Below are positions 1 through 7,956 of a stretch of 64,000 nt of DNA, piece after piece (positions within the stretch are counted from its first letter, which is position 1; every line of letters begins with the position of its first letter). Under the pieces are notes generated by a model. That model worked only from the letters and a program-made list of their open reading frames with translations, had not been told where the DNA came from and searched no databases. The position numbers and the translations under genes were made by a program. Source of the DNA: Microthrixaceae bacterium (GTDB lineage Bacteria > Actinomycetota > Acidimicrobiia > Acidimicrobiales > Poriferisodalaceae); the NCBI GenBank assembly GCA_011523825.1, contig WTFX01000012.1, forward strand, positions 62,001-126,000. Direction: 5' to 3'.

Positions 1-365
1 ATCTGGACCTGCTGCCGCCGCAGCTCTGTGCCCGGCACCCGCGACTGCGCACGCTGGCGATCACCGCTTTCGAACCGGATTCGCCGGAGTGCGACTGGAT
101 CGCCTACGGCACGGGCGTGCACGCCGCCTCGGGCTTGGGCTGGCTGAACGACGAACCGCAGGCGCCCGCGTACTCCTACCCCGATCCGCTTGCGGGGCTG
201 CTGGCGGCCCGTGTCGCAGCGGACCAGCTTGCGGGCGTCGCGCCCCAGCACACGCGCGCGTCGCTGGCGGGTGCGGTGGCACCGCTGGCTGACTGGGCAA
301 CCTGCAGCGGCGCCGCACATGCTCCGGCTCCCCCTGCCGGGTCTGAGGGTGTCAGCCATGGCTGA
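1..365 (+). CDS. CaiB/BaiF CoA-transferase, C-terminal fragment (cut by window edge)
   Basis: Only the last ~120 residues are present, read in frame from base 3 to the TGA at 363-365. The visible stretch W-I-A-Y-G-T-G-V followed by A-A-S-G-L and then Y-P-D-P-L-A-G-L-L-A-A is typical of the C-terminal half of class III (formyl-CoA:oxalate type) CoA-transferases, which move CoA between carboxylic acids. The stop overlaps the ATG of the enoyl-CoA hydratase at 358, so the two are probably translated together and act on the same CoA thioester. The Asp nucleophile region lies outside the window, so activity cannot be judged. Confidence 0.7.
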   Translation, partial: LDLLPPQLCARHPRLRTLAITAFEPDSPECDWIAYGTGVHAASGLGWLNDEPQAPAYSYPDPLAGLLAARVAADQLAGVAPQHTRASLAGAVAPLADWATCSGAAHAPAPPAGSEGVSHG

Positions 366-1080
366 GCGAGTCCGGCTGGTCTTCGGTCATGACGGCGTTG
401 CGACGATCACGCTGTGTCACCCGCCGCTGAACATCTACGACCTCGAGATGCGGGACGGCCTCATCGAGGCGATCACGGCCGTGCGCGACGTGCCTGACGT
501 GCGGTGTCTGGTGATCACCGCTGAGGGCAGGCACTTCAGCGCCGGCGCCGACCTGTCCGAGTTCGGCACCGCAGAATCGATCTTCGATGCTCGGCGGATC
601 CGCTGGGACCGCGATCCGTGGCTCCCGCTGGTGAACCTGCCGGTGCCCACGCTGTGCGCCCTGCACGGTTACGCACTGGGCTCGGGACTGGAGATGTCGC
701 TGCTGTGCGACCTGCGCATCGCGAGCGACGACGCGGTGCTGGGCCTGCCCGAGACCAAGCTCGGCATGCTCCCCGCCGCCGGCGGCACGCAGAGCCTCAC
801 GGCGGCCATCGGGCCGGTGGCGGCCTTGCCGCTGGTGCTGAGCGGCCGAAATATCGACGCGGCCGAGGCCCGCCGGCTCGGCATCATCGCCGAAGTCGTG
901 CCAACCGACGATCTCGTCAGCCGCACGGCGGAGCTGGCGGGTCAGCTCGCCCGCATCGATCAGCCGGTGGCGCGGGCACTGCGCCGCTGCCAACGCGCCG
1001 CGAATGACCTCCCGCTCAGCGACGGCTTGGCCGTCGAGCGCCGCTGGGCACGCCTCACCGCCACCGGCTCAGCCCGCTAG
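358..1080 (+). CDS. Enoyl-CoA hydratase/isomerase (crotonase) family protein
   Basis: A 240-residue crotonase-fold protein, near the usual ~260. The oxyanion-hole segment HFSAGADLSEFG (~residues 60-71) and the second loop GYALGSGLEMSLLCDLRIA (~104-122) are present. The two acidic positions used by true hydratases both appear as Glu: SGLE, and LGLPETKLGM followed by AAGGT. Water addition to, or isomerisation of, a 2-enoyl-CoA is therefore plausible; the substrate is unknown. The ATG at 358 overlaps the upstream CoA-transferase stop. A longer in-frame extension upstream is low-complexity and lies over the CoA-transferase, so it is rejected. The stop converges tightly with the VOC gene on the other strand. 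Confidence 0.88.
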   Translation: MAERVRLVFGHDGVATITLCHPPLNIYDLEMRDGLIEAITAVRDVPDVRCLVITAEGRHFSAGADLSEFGTAESIFDARRIRWDRDPWLPLVNLPVPTLCALHGYALGSGLEMSLLCDLRIASDDAVLGLPETKLGMLPAAGGTQSLTAAIGPVAALPLVLSGRNIDAAEARRLGIIAEVVPTDDLVSRTAELAGQLARIDQPVARALRRCQRAANDLPLSDGLAVERRWARLTATGSAR

Positions 1081-1508
1081 CGGGAGACGACGCAGAACTC
1101 CGAGCCTTCGGGGTCGGCCATGACCGTGGCCCGGAATCCGAGGTGGCCGGCGACCTCGGCGGCGGCGGGCACCAGCACGGTTGCTCCAAGCGACACGAGA
1201 CGGGCGACCTCGGCGTCCATATCGCCCGTGAACAGGTCCAGATGTGCCCGCAGCTTGGCCGTCTTGGCCTCGGGCACGCGCTGGATGGTGAGGTGGTTGA
1301 GCATCCGGCCGCCGCCTGCTTCCGACAGCGTGATGTAGGGACGCCCGTTGCCGACCCGCGTATTGAAGCCGATGGCAACCTGCCAAAAGTCGGCGGTGCG
1401 TTCCGGGTCGGCGCAGTCGATCGTCACCCCGACTGCCCGCAGCTGCGGACCAGTCTCTGTGGCGCTGTCAGACGACCTGCCAGATGTCTCGGGGGCCGAT
1501 TCGCTCAT
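1077..1508 (-). CDS. VOC (glyoxalase/bleomycin-resistance) family protein
   Basis: 143 residues. After a ~20-residue Ser/Thr/Glu-rich N-terminus, one betaalpha-beta-beta-beta module runs from GVTIDCADPERTADFW to a C-terminal DPEGSEFCVV, the classic end motif of actinobacterial glyoxalase-like proteins. NHLTIQ, an H/E-type metal-binding segment, is present mid-protein. Such proteins are small metal-dependent lyases, isomerases or binding proteins; no substrate can be assigned. ATG 1508 was chosen because sequence upstream of it is Arg-rich non-coding-looking translation. It is the last gene of the minus-strand run and ends 4 nt inside the convergent enoyl-CoA hydratase. Confidence 0.8.
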   Translation of the reverse strand: MSESAPETSGRSSDSATETGPQLRAVGVTIDCADPERTADFWQVAIGFNTRVGNGRPYITLSEAGGGRMLNHLTIQRVPEAKTAKLRAHLDLFTGDMDAEVARLVSLGATVLVPAAAEVAGHLGFRATVMADPEGSEFCVVSR

Positions 1509-1519
1509 GGCAGCGGAAA

Positions 1520-1969
1520 CTACTGCACCCGTTCGGTGCCCTCCGCGGCGGGCAACGTGGGGTCGCAGACGAAGCGGACAGCGGGGATCTCGATGTCCTC
1601 CAGTGACACCGCGCAACTCACAACCCAGTAGGGATCCAGCAGCGGCTGTCCCCAGGCGGCTGCGTTGAACGCGTCGATGCGGGCCGCCAGCCGCTCGACG
1701 CGCGACGGCTCGTGATGCGTCTCGATCTGGACGAGCCGGAGCCCCAGCGGGGTGTGTGCCAGGTTCATCGAGCCGACGTGCTGGAGATCGCCGACCGAGA
1801 GCGGATCGGGGTCGAGGGCACTCAGCTGGAGCATCGTGCCGGCGCCGTGTCGAGCCAGCGCGCCGTTATCGGTCTCGCCGGCCGGGGTGACAGTCAGATC
1901 GACGCCGTCGTAGTGACGGCGCAACGCGACATGTGCTTGCTGCGCAGGAAAGCCGAACTGGGAACGCAA
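1520..1969 (-). CDS. Hypothetical protein overlapping the LLM gene
   Basis: An open frame of up to 149 residues that I do not recognise. The C-terminal half looks like a folded protein, with segments such as NLAHTPLGLRLVQIETHH and a run ending near DPYWVVSCAVSLEDIEIPA. There are no transmembrane segments or Cys motifs. The longest version uses a TTG start at 1969 and overlaps the tail of the LLM flavoprotein by 76 bases, so the true start may lie downstream or the LLM tail may be misread. It sits 11 bases before the VOC gene in the same direction, consistent with one operon. Confidence 0.5.
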   Translation of the reverse strand: MRSQFGFPAQQAHVALRRHYDGVDLTVTPAGETDNGALARHGAGTMLQLSALDPDPLSVGDLQHVGSMNLAHTPLGLRLVQIETHHEPSRVERLAARIDAFNAAAWGQPLLDPYWVVSCAVSLEDIEIPAVRFVCDPTLPAAEGTERVQ

Positions 1970-3198
1970 GCCTGCAACGGCGTCGTCGGTGGAAGCGGCT
2001 GCGCCGGTGCAGAACGTTCGGGCGCGGGCGCTGCGTCAGATGCGCTGATGTCGGGAACGCTGGTCGGTGCCTGCACGCGGGCAGCCCGCTCCTGCGGTGT
2101 CTGGAACTGCGGGATGACCTCGGTGGCGAATAGCCGCAGGCTGTCGAGCACCTGCTGCTGGGGGATCATCTCCATGGCGTTGAGCAGGAAGTTGATGCCG
2201 GTCACGCCGACGTCCTCCCACTTGCGGATGGTTCGCACGAGATGGTCGGGGTCGCCGATGCCGACGCCTTCGGGCAGGCCCTTGGCAGCGCTGGGGTCAT
2301 CGGCGGGCGCGCTGCCATTCGGGGTTCCGCGGCTGCGCAGCGCAGCGCCCGCGTTCCCGAGCGTCTGGTACGCCCGTGTCGGGTACGCCTCACGGGTGAA
2401 GTACAGGTGTGCGTTGGACATGCTGAATGCGCCCACCATCGGCAGGCCCAACGCTGCCGCCTGGCGGTAGTCCTCGTTGCAATACAGGAAGTTGAGCGTG
2501 TGGACCTGGTCGTTCACGAAGCTGCCGACCGGGTCGCAGTCGGCCACCCGGCGGTAGTACTCGGCAGTGCGCCGCTCTTGCTCGGCAAACGGTGCCGCGC
2601 TCACGCCCAGGCACCCCAGGCCTCGCTCGGCAGCGTCCAGCTCGGTGCCCGGCGTGGTGACCGTCACCCACATCGGCGGGTGCGGCTCCTGGAACGGCTT
2701 GGGGATCACGTTTCGTGCGGGCATCTCGAAGCGGGCGCCCTCCCAGCCGAAGTCGTCTTCGGTCCACATCTGTGGGATCACCCGAACGAACTCATCCCAC
2801 GTCTTCTTGGTGTCGTCGGGATCGGCGCAGAACCCGCCGAGCTCGGTCCACGTGCTTGACCGGGCGGTGCCCAGTTCGAGCCGTCCGTTCGAGATGATGT
2901 CGAGGGCGGCCGCCCGCTCGGCGACCCGGATCGGGTTGTTCATCTCCGGCACGCACACCACGGCTCCGTGGCCCACCCGGATGCGCTCGGTCTGCGCCGC
3001 CACCGCGGTCAGGAACACCTCCGGGGCAGGGCAGTGGGAGTACTCCTCCAGGAAGTGGTGCTCCACGGCCCACACGTGATCGAATCCCACCTCGTCGGCC
3101 ACCCGGCACTGTTCCAGCGCGTTGTGGTAGGTCAGCCACTCATTGGCCCGGCTGAAGGGCCGCGGCACCGACAGCTCGTAGAAGATCCCGAACTTCAT
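1894..3198 (-). CDS. LLM-class flavin-dependent oxidoreductase (luciferase-like)
   Basis: 434 residues from ATG 3198 (a GTG two codons upstream is possible). The N-terminus MKFGIFYELSVPRPF, then VWAVEHHFLEEYS near residue 45 and NGRLELGTARSS near 105, are typical of bacterial luciferase-like F420- or FMN-dependent monooxygenases and reductases with a TIM-barrel fold. The recognisable family sequence ends near residue 375 (LRLFATEVIPQF). The last ~55 residues are Ala/Pro/Ser-rich and overlap the next ORF, so a frameshift or alternative end is possible. Its neighbours act on CoA thioesters and metal-dependent hydrolase substrates, suggesting oxidation of a xenobiotic or terpenoid-like compound. 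This is inference. Confidence 0.85.
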   Translation of the reverse strand: MKFGIFYELSVPRPFSRANEWLTYHNALEQCRVADEVGFDHVWAVEHHFLEEYSHCPAPEVFLTAVAAQTERIRVGHGAVVCVPEMNNPIRVAERAAALDIISNGRLELGTARSSTWTELGGFCADPDDTKKTWDEFVRVIPQMWTEDDFGWEGARFEMPARNVIPKPFQEPHPPMWVTVTTPGTELDAAERGLGCLGVSAAPFAEQERRTAEYYRRVADCDPVGSFVNDQVHTLNFLYCNEDYRQAAALGLPMVGAFSMSNAHLYFTREAYPTRAYQTLGNAGAALRSRGTPNGSAPADDPSAAKGLPEGVGIGDPDHLVRTIRKWEDVGVTGINFLLNAMEMIPQQQVLDSLRLFATEVIPQFQTPQERAARVQAPTSVPDISASDAAPAPERSAPAQPLPPTTPLQACVPSSAFLRSKHMSRCAVTTTASI

Positions 3199-3245
3199 CG
3201 CCACGTTCTATCGCGGCGCCGGCATCGCGGCCCGCTCGACAAGCC

Positions 3246-4418
3246 TCAGATGTCGATCCGGTACAGCTCTGCTGCGTTGAGCGACATGATGCGCTCGACG
3301 TCGTCGTGCGGGATCCCCTCGAGTGCCTGCGCGAGGCCGTGGTCATCCCGTGGGTACAGGCACGTCGGGTGCGGGAAGTCGGTCTCGAACATCAGCGACT
3401 GTGCGCCCACGTACTCCAGTGTCGGCCGCACGGTGGAGCGCTCGAACCAGAAGCAGCCGTAGAACTGCCTCCGGAAGTAGTCCGACGGCAGCATCGACAG
3501 CTCCGCCAACTCGTTCGGTGCCGTCTCGTGCATCTGGTGGTCGAGCACCTCCAGGAAGAACGGCAGCCAGCCCACGCCGCTCTCGACGGAGACGAACTTG
3601 AGCTCGGGAAAGCGCTCGGGCACGCCGGAATAGATCATGTTGCCCACGACCCGGGCGTTGCCCATGAACAGGTTCGCCGAGCCCACCGCCAGCTGTCGCT
3701 CAAGCCCGAACGAGGGCCACGGCGCCTTGCCGTAGTAGTCGAGGTTGCCCTTCGACGAGCCGATGTGGAAGTTGACCGGCATCGCGAGGTCCGAGCACAC
3801 CTGCCACACCGGATCCCAATGCGGCGTCGCCATATCGGGCAGACCGGCTTCTTCGGGGTTGGAGCAGGTCACGATGCCTCGCAGCCCGTTGGCGTGGCAG
3901 CGCTCGATCTCGCGCACGGCTGCGTCGAGGTCCCACCACGGCAGCAGGGCCATGCCGAACACCCGCTGGCCGCTCGCCTCCTGGAACTCGGCCAAGGCGT
4001 CGTTGTAGATCTCAACCGAGATGAGCCGCAGGGCATCGTCGGGCGACTTCAGGAAGTTCTGGTTCCCGAAGCCGGCCACGTTGGGGTACATGATCTGTGC
4101 TTCGAGGCCGAGCTGGTCGAGCATCTCCACCCGGGCCTCGGCGTCGTAGCTGGCGCGGTGCACCATCTCATTGTCGAAGTCGAAGAAGACCGTGCCGGTG
4201 ACCTTCTCGCCGTCAGGGTCCACCACTGACGACGCGATGGGCAGCCCGATGGGGATGGCGTCATCGAACCACCAGCGGCGCTTGCCGGCTCTCGTCTCCA
4301 TGCGCGGCACACGGTCGCGGTACTTGGCCGGCGCTCGCGACGTCCACAGGTCGTACGGCTCCGACCAGTGGCTGTCGGTGTCGATGATCTTGAGGTCGTC
4401 GAGAATGGTGCCGCTCAT
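3246..4418 (-). CDS. Amidohydrolase_2 family metal-dependent hydrolase/decarboxylase
   Basis: 390 residues starting MSGTILDDLKIIDTDSHWSEP. The D-S-H near residue 15, the central F-H-I-G segment (VNFHIGSSKGN, ~residue 220), the GVGWLPFFLE segment near 285 and the C-terminal FETDFPHPTCLYP follow the ACMSD/amidohydrolase_2 (TIM-barrel, Zn) pattern. Members hydrolyse or decarboxylate ring-derived acids. ATG 4418 was chosen over a longer Arg-rich upstream extension. It lies 47 bases upstream of the LLM gene and 41 bases after the selenoprotein, within one minus-strand run. A paralogue of the same family lies at 33760-34974. Substrate unknown. Confidence 0.85.
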   Translation of the reverse strand: MSGTILDDLKIIDTDSHWSEPYDLWTSRAPAKYRDRVPRMETRAGKRRWWFDDAIPIGLPIASSVVDPDGEKVTGTVFFDFDNEMVHRASYDAEARVEMLDQLGLEAQIMYPNVAGFGNQNFLKSPDDALRLISVEIYNDALAEFQEASGQRVFGMALLPWWDLDAAVREIERCHANGLRGIVTCSNPEEAGLPDMATPHWDPVWQVCSDLAMPVNFHIGSSKGNLDYYGKAPWPSFGLERQLAVGSANLFMGNARVVGNMIYSGVPERFPELKFVSVESGVGWLPFFLEVLDHQMHETAPNELAELSMLPSDYFRRQFYGCFWFERSTVRPTLEYVGAQSLMFETDFPHPTCLYPRDDHGLAQALEGIPHDDVERIMSLNAAELYRIDI

Positions 4419-4459
4419 CGCCGCTGAGCCGTCGCTGGATAGGGCCGCTGCCGGGACCG

Positions 4460-5119
4460 TCAGCTCACCGGCGGGACGGTGACCGGTCGCTCGCCGAACT
4501 CGGGCCGCTCGGTGCGGGTCTTCTTCAGTTCCCAGAAGCCGTCGACGTCCATCATGGCCACCATGCCGTCCCACAGCTTCAGGGCGTCGTCGCCCTTGGG
4601 CGCCCGGGTGATCACCGGGCCGAAGATGCCGACGCGCTCGCCGTCGGCGCGGTCAAGAGCGATGATCGGCGTGCCGACGTCGGTGCCCACGAGTGCCAAG
4701 CCCTCGTCCATGCGAGAGCGGATCTCGGCATCCCACTTCTCGTCGGTTGCCGCCTTGGCGTGCTCGGGATCGATGCCGAGATCTTCAAGCGCCTTCGCGA
4801 TGTCGAAATCGCGGTCGCCGTCGTGGTGGATGCGGCTCGCAAAGTCCCAATACACGCCGAACACGGCGTCGTCGCCCTCGGCGGCCCGGATCGACTCCAT
4901 GACCCGCAGCTGCCCGTGTGTGCCGACCACCGCGTCGTAGTACGGGCTGTCGGTCGGGGGCTCGTTCTTGAAGAGCAGGCTGATCGGCTGCCACTTCACC
5001 TTCAGGTTGCGCTCGGAAGCGACTTCATCGACGACCCACCTGGCCGTCACCCAGCACCATGGTCAGATGGGGTCGACCCAGAACTCGATCTCGGTGTCTG
5101 TGCCCGTGTCAGTTGCCAT
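4460..5119 (-). CDS. Selenocysteine-containing Rv2466c-like DsbA-fold oxidoreductase (in-frame TGA at 5063-5065)
   Basis: Read from ATG 5119 with one TGA decoded as selenocysteine, this gives 219 residues, close to the ~207 of mycobacterial Rv2466c (mycothiol-dependent nitroreductase, DsbA/FrnE-like thioredoxin fold). The N-terminus reads I-E-F-W-V-D-P-I-U-P-W-C-W-V-T-A-R-W. It lines up residue for residue with the Rv2466c active site, where the TGA position is the catalytic Cys of C-P-W-C. Downstream family marks are intact: RIHHDGDRDFD, VGTDVGTPIIAL, FGPVITRAPKGDDALKLWDG and FWELKKTRTERPEF. Ignoring the TGA leaves a headless ORF beginning after the active site. A hairpin just 3' of the TGA fits a bacterial SECIS. 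The likely role is thiol/selenol-dependent reduction of an electrophile or nitro compound in the cytoplasm. A sequencing error (TGC to TGA) is the main alternative. Confidence 0.8.
5033..5064 (-). promoter_or_regulatory. Candidate bacterial SECIS hairpin inside the selenoprotein ORF
   Basis: Starting at the second base of the UGA codon, the minus-strand RNA can fold GACC with GGUC (outer stem), and CUGG with CCAG (inner stem) closing a seven-base apical loop GUGACGG at 5050-5044. The loop starts with G-U and sits about 15 nt after the UGA, the placement expected for the SelB-binding element of bacterial selenoprotein mRNAs. The fold was done by eye; the internal loop is asymmetric and the energy was not computed. 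Confidence 0.45.
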
Positions 5120-5186
5120 GCGGGCAATCTACCCGTGATGTGCCGGGCGCATCAGGGGCGCGACATGCCCGAGAGGCGGACAGCAG

Positions 5187-7865
5187 CTACATCGAGGTGC
5201 CGTCGGGATTCAGGTAGTCGCGGGTGATGTGCCCCTCGTCGCACAGCGCCTGCCACTCCGCGTCGTCGAGGCCCAGCAGCTCGCGGTACACGTACTCGTT
5301 GGCATCGCCGAGGATGCCGATCGGCCGCCACGGCATCTCAGGACCGTCCCAGCGCCACTGGCGTCCCGGAAAGCTGTGCCAGCCCTGCTCGACCGAGCCG
5401 TTCTGGCGGAACCAGCAGCGATCGCCCATCTGCGGGTCGGCCCGCAGCTGCGACTCGCGCAGCACCGGTCCCGCGGGCACCCCTGCTTGCTGGCACTGGT
5501 GGAACACCTCGGCTGCGGTGCGCTGCTGAGTCCAGGTGCTGATCCGCTCGTCGATCTCGTCGTGGTAGGCGTGACGCCCTCCCAGCGTGGCCAAGCGGTC
5601 GTCGTCGCCCAGTGCGGGTGCGCCGTCGGGCCGGTCGCGGTCGATCAGGCCGGCGAGCGCCGCCCAGTCGGCGTCGGTTTCGCACGCGATCACCGCCCAT
5701 TCGTCGTCGTGGTCGGGCCGAGCAGGGTCGGTTGCACAGCGGTAGCAGCCCTGCGGCGCCCGAGCCACTGAACGATTGCCCAGCGGCTGATGACGGGTGC
5801 TGTTGGCGGCGGCGTCGATGAAGTACTCGCCGATGTGCTGCATCACGTTCTCGGATTGCGAGAACTCGATGAGCTCGCCGACGCCGGTCCCTCCGGTGCC
5901 GTCGACGCCATCGCGTCGGCCCAGCACCGCTAGCACCGCGAAGGCAGCGGTGGCTGCGCTGGCAGGGTCCATGTGGAAGACCGAGGTCAGGCTGGTCGGA
6001 TCATCGTCGGCGTAGCCCCGCAGGCCCGTCAGCCCGCACAGTGCCTCGAAGTTGGCGCCGAAACCGACCCAATCCGAGTACGGACCCTCGAGGCCCATCG
6101 GCGGCATGCGCAGCACGATCGTGCGCGGATTGACGGCGTGCACGGTCTCCCAGTCGAGCCCCAGCTTCGGCAGCACGCCGAGGGAATTGTTCTCGACGAT
6201 CACATCGGTCTGCTGCACGAGCCGGTGCAGCGTTGAGCGCCCGAGCTCGGTGCGCGGGTCGAGCGTGCAGCTCAGCTTCCCGCGAGCATGAGCGCTGAAC
6301 AGGTTCTGGCGGTTCCACGGGCGTCGCCCCGGATCGTGATCCGGATATCCCGACAGCGGCCCCAATTCGGGATTGATCTCCCGCGGCGGGCGAGGCATCA
6401 GACCCCGGGTCGCCGTCGGGAACACGTAGGGGTTGTCCACCCGGATCACCTCGGCGCCGAGATCGCCCAGGTACATGGTGCACGCCGGTCCGGCCCACAC
6501 GACCGTCAGGTCCAGCACCCGGATGCCGCTGAGGGGCAACCCCGTGGGCTCCTGGCGGGCCGGCGCGATGTCCGGTGAGCGATGTCTGCCGGCCTCGCTC
6601 GTCGCAGCGATGCCGGGTGCTGCGAGGCCGGCACGCACCTCGGCATCGTGCTCTCCCAGCAGTGGCGCATGCCGCGGTGCCGTCGATGCCTGATCGGATG
6701 CATCGCGCGGGTCGACCCGATGGAGGCGAAACGGCGCACCGAGCTGCCGGACCGTTCCCGCTACCGGATGCTCGACGGGCACGAAGAAGCCTCGTGCCGC
6801 AAAGTGCGGATCGTCAAGCAGATCGGCTGGAGCGTTCAGCGGGGTCACGCCCCACTTGTTGACTTGTGCCGCAGCGCCGACCGTGCTTTGGGTCTGGCCT
6901 GCCAGCCACACGAAGAGTGCGGTCTCCACCATGTCGGGAAGATCGGGATCTGCCAGCCACGCCGGATTCGCAAACCGTTCGGCCAGCGAAGTGCCGTCAC
7001 CGTCGTCGCCGCCGAGGCCTGCGCTGGTGAGCGTCTGCACCATCCGGGGGGCCCACGACGGCAAGGTGAACACCAGCGCCCATCCGTCGGCGGTGGGGTA
7101 GAAGCCGACCGGCGACGCCCGTTGCGGCTGGCGCGCGTCTCTGCCCACATCGGTGCCGGTCCACGCCTGGTACAGCAAGTAGGACGCTCGGCGGTCGATG
7201 GTGCCCGCCTGCGCCTCGAACGCCGACACATCGATGTGAAACGAGCGGCCGCTGCGCTGGCTCATCTGGTACGCCGCCAAGGTCGGCACGGCCGCCAAGT
7301 TGCCCACCTGATACGAGGTGACGTCGCCGCTGAGCTTGACGGGCTCGCGCTCGTCGATGCCGGTGCCCCACATCGGTCCGCCCATGGCGTAGGTCACGAT
7401 GTCGCTGCCGCGGTGGCCGGCCTGAGCGTACGGGCCGGACTGCCCGAACGGTGTGATCGAGGTGAGCACGATGCCGGGTCGCAGGTCGGCGAGAGTCTCG
7501 TACCCCAATCTGATGCGGTCCAGATGGCCTGGCGGGAAGGATTCGATGACGATGTCTGAGCTCGTCGCCAACGACCGCACAACGCCGAGGTCGTCGGCGC
7601 TGGGCTCGGCGGTGCCGACGTCGGCGATGACGCTGCGCTTGTTGGTGTTGAGGTGCAGGAACAGCGGTGACTGCTCGGCGGCGTCAGCACCCGATGGTGG
7701 TTCGACTGCATCGCCCCAGGGGCCGTGGCGCCGTGCGGGATCGCCACCGGGCGGCTCCACCTTGACGACGTCAGCGCCATGATCGGCGAAGAGCTTCCCG
7801 AGATAGGGGCCCGAGATGCCGGTTGCCAGCTCGAGCACTCGAACCCCGGCCAACAACTGGCTCAC
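5187..7865 (-). CDS. Double-length CaiB/BaiF (class III) CoA-transferase, tandem fusion
   Basis: 892 residues, about twice a normal ~400-residue family member, with two homologous halves. Half one begins LAGVRVLELATGISGPYLGK near residue 5 and half two begins LSGIRVLDLTVVWAGPACTM near residue 440. Both carry the D-(H/L)-G-A-(D/E)-V-(V/I)-(K/R)-V CoA-binding start. Class III CoA-transferases work as interlocked dimers with an Asp nucleophile, so a tandem fusion could make a pseudo-heterodimer with divergent active sites. It lies between the penicillin-binding-like lipoprotein and the selenoprotein, all on one strand with gaps below 100 bases. CoA donor and acceptor unknown. Confidence 0.85.
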   Translation of the reverse strand: MSQLLAGVRVLELATGISGPYLGKLFADHGADVVKVEPPGGDPARRHGPWGDAVEPPSGADAAEQSPLFLHLNTNKRSVIADVGTAEPSADDLGVVRSLATSSDIVIESFPPGHLDRIRLGYETLADLRPGIVLTSITPFGQSGPYAQAGHRGSDIVTYAMGGPMWGTGIDEREPVKLSGDVTSYQVGNLAAVPTLAAYQMSQRSGRSFHIDVSAFEAQAGTIDRRASYLLYQAWTGTDVGRDARQPQRASPVGFYPTADGWALVFTLPSWAPRMVQTLTSAGLGGDDGDGTSLAERFANPAWLADPDLPDMVETALFVWLAGQTQSTVGAAAQVNKWGVTPLNAPADLLDDPHFAARGFFVPVEHPVAGTVRQLGAPFRLHRVDPRDASDQASTAPRHAPLLGEHDAEVRAGLAAPGIAATSEAGRHRSPDIAPARQEPTGLPLSGIRVLDLTVVWAGPACTMYLGDLGAEVIRVDNPYVFPTATRGLMPRPPREINPELGPLSGYPDHDPGRRPWNRQNLFSAHARGKLSCTLDPRTELGRSTLHRLVQQTDVIVENNSLGVLPKLGLDWETVHAVNPRTIVLRMPPMGLEGPYSDWVGFGANFEALCGLTGLRGYADDDPTSLTSVFHMDPASAATAAFAVLAVLGRRDGVDGTGGTGVGELIEFSQSENVMQHIGEYFIDAAANSTRHQPLGNRSVARAPQGCYRCATDPARPDHDDEWAVIACETDADWAALAGLIDRDRPDGAPALGDDDRLATLGGRHAYHDEIDERISTWTQQRTAAEVFHQCQQAGVPAGPVLRESQLRADPQMGDRCWFRQNGSVEQGWHSFPGRQWRWDGPEMPWRPIGILGDANEYVYRELLGLDDAEWQALCDEGHITRDYLNPDGTSM

Positions 7866-7956
7866 TGCTGCCCCCTCATCTGGCCCGGCTGGGCCTCCCG
7901 ACGGCGCAAGTATTGCCGATGACTCCGCGTTGCTTACTGGTCGCAGGCGAGGCAGA

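Noticed and set aside
5063..5065. Simple pseudogene caused by a nonsense mutation
   Set aside because: The stop falls on exactly the catalytic Cys codon and the remaining sequence is fully conserved in pattern. A hairpin follows at SECIS distance. Sequencing error remains possible and is stated.
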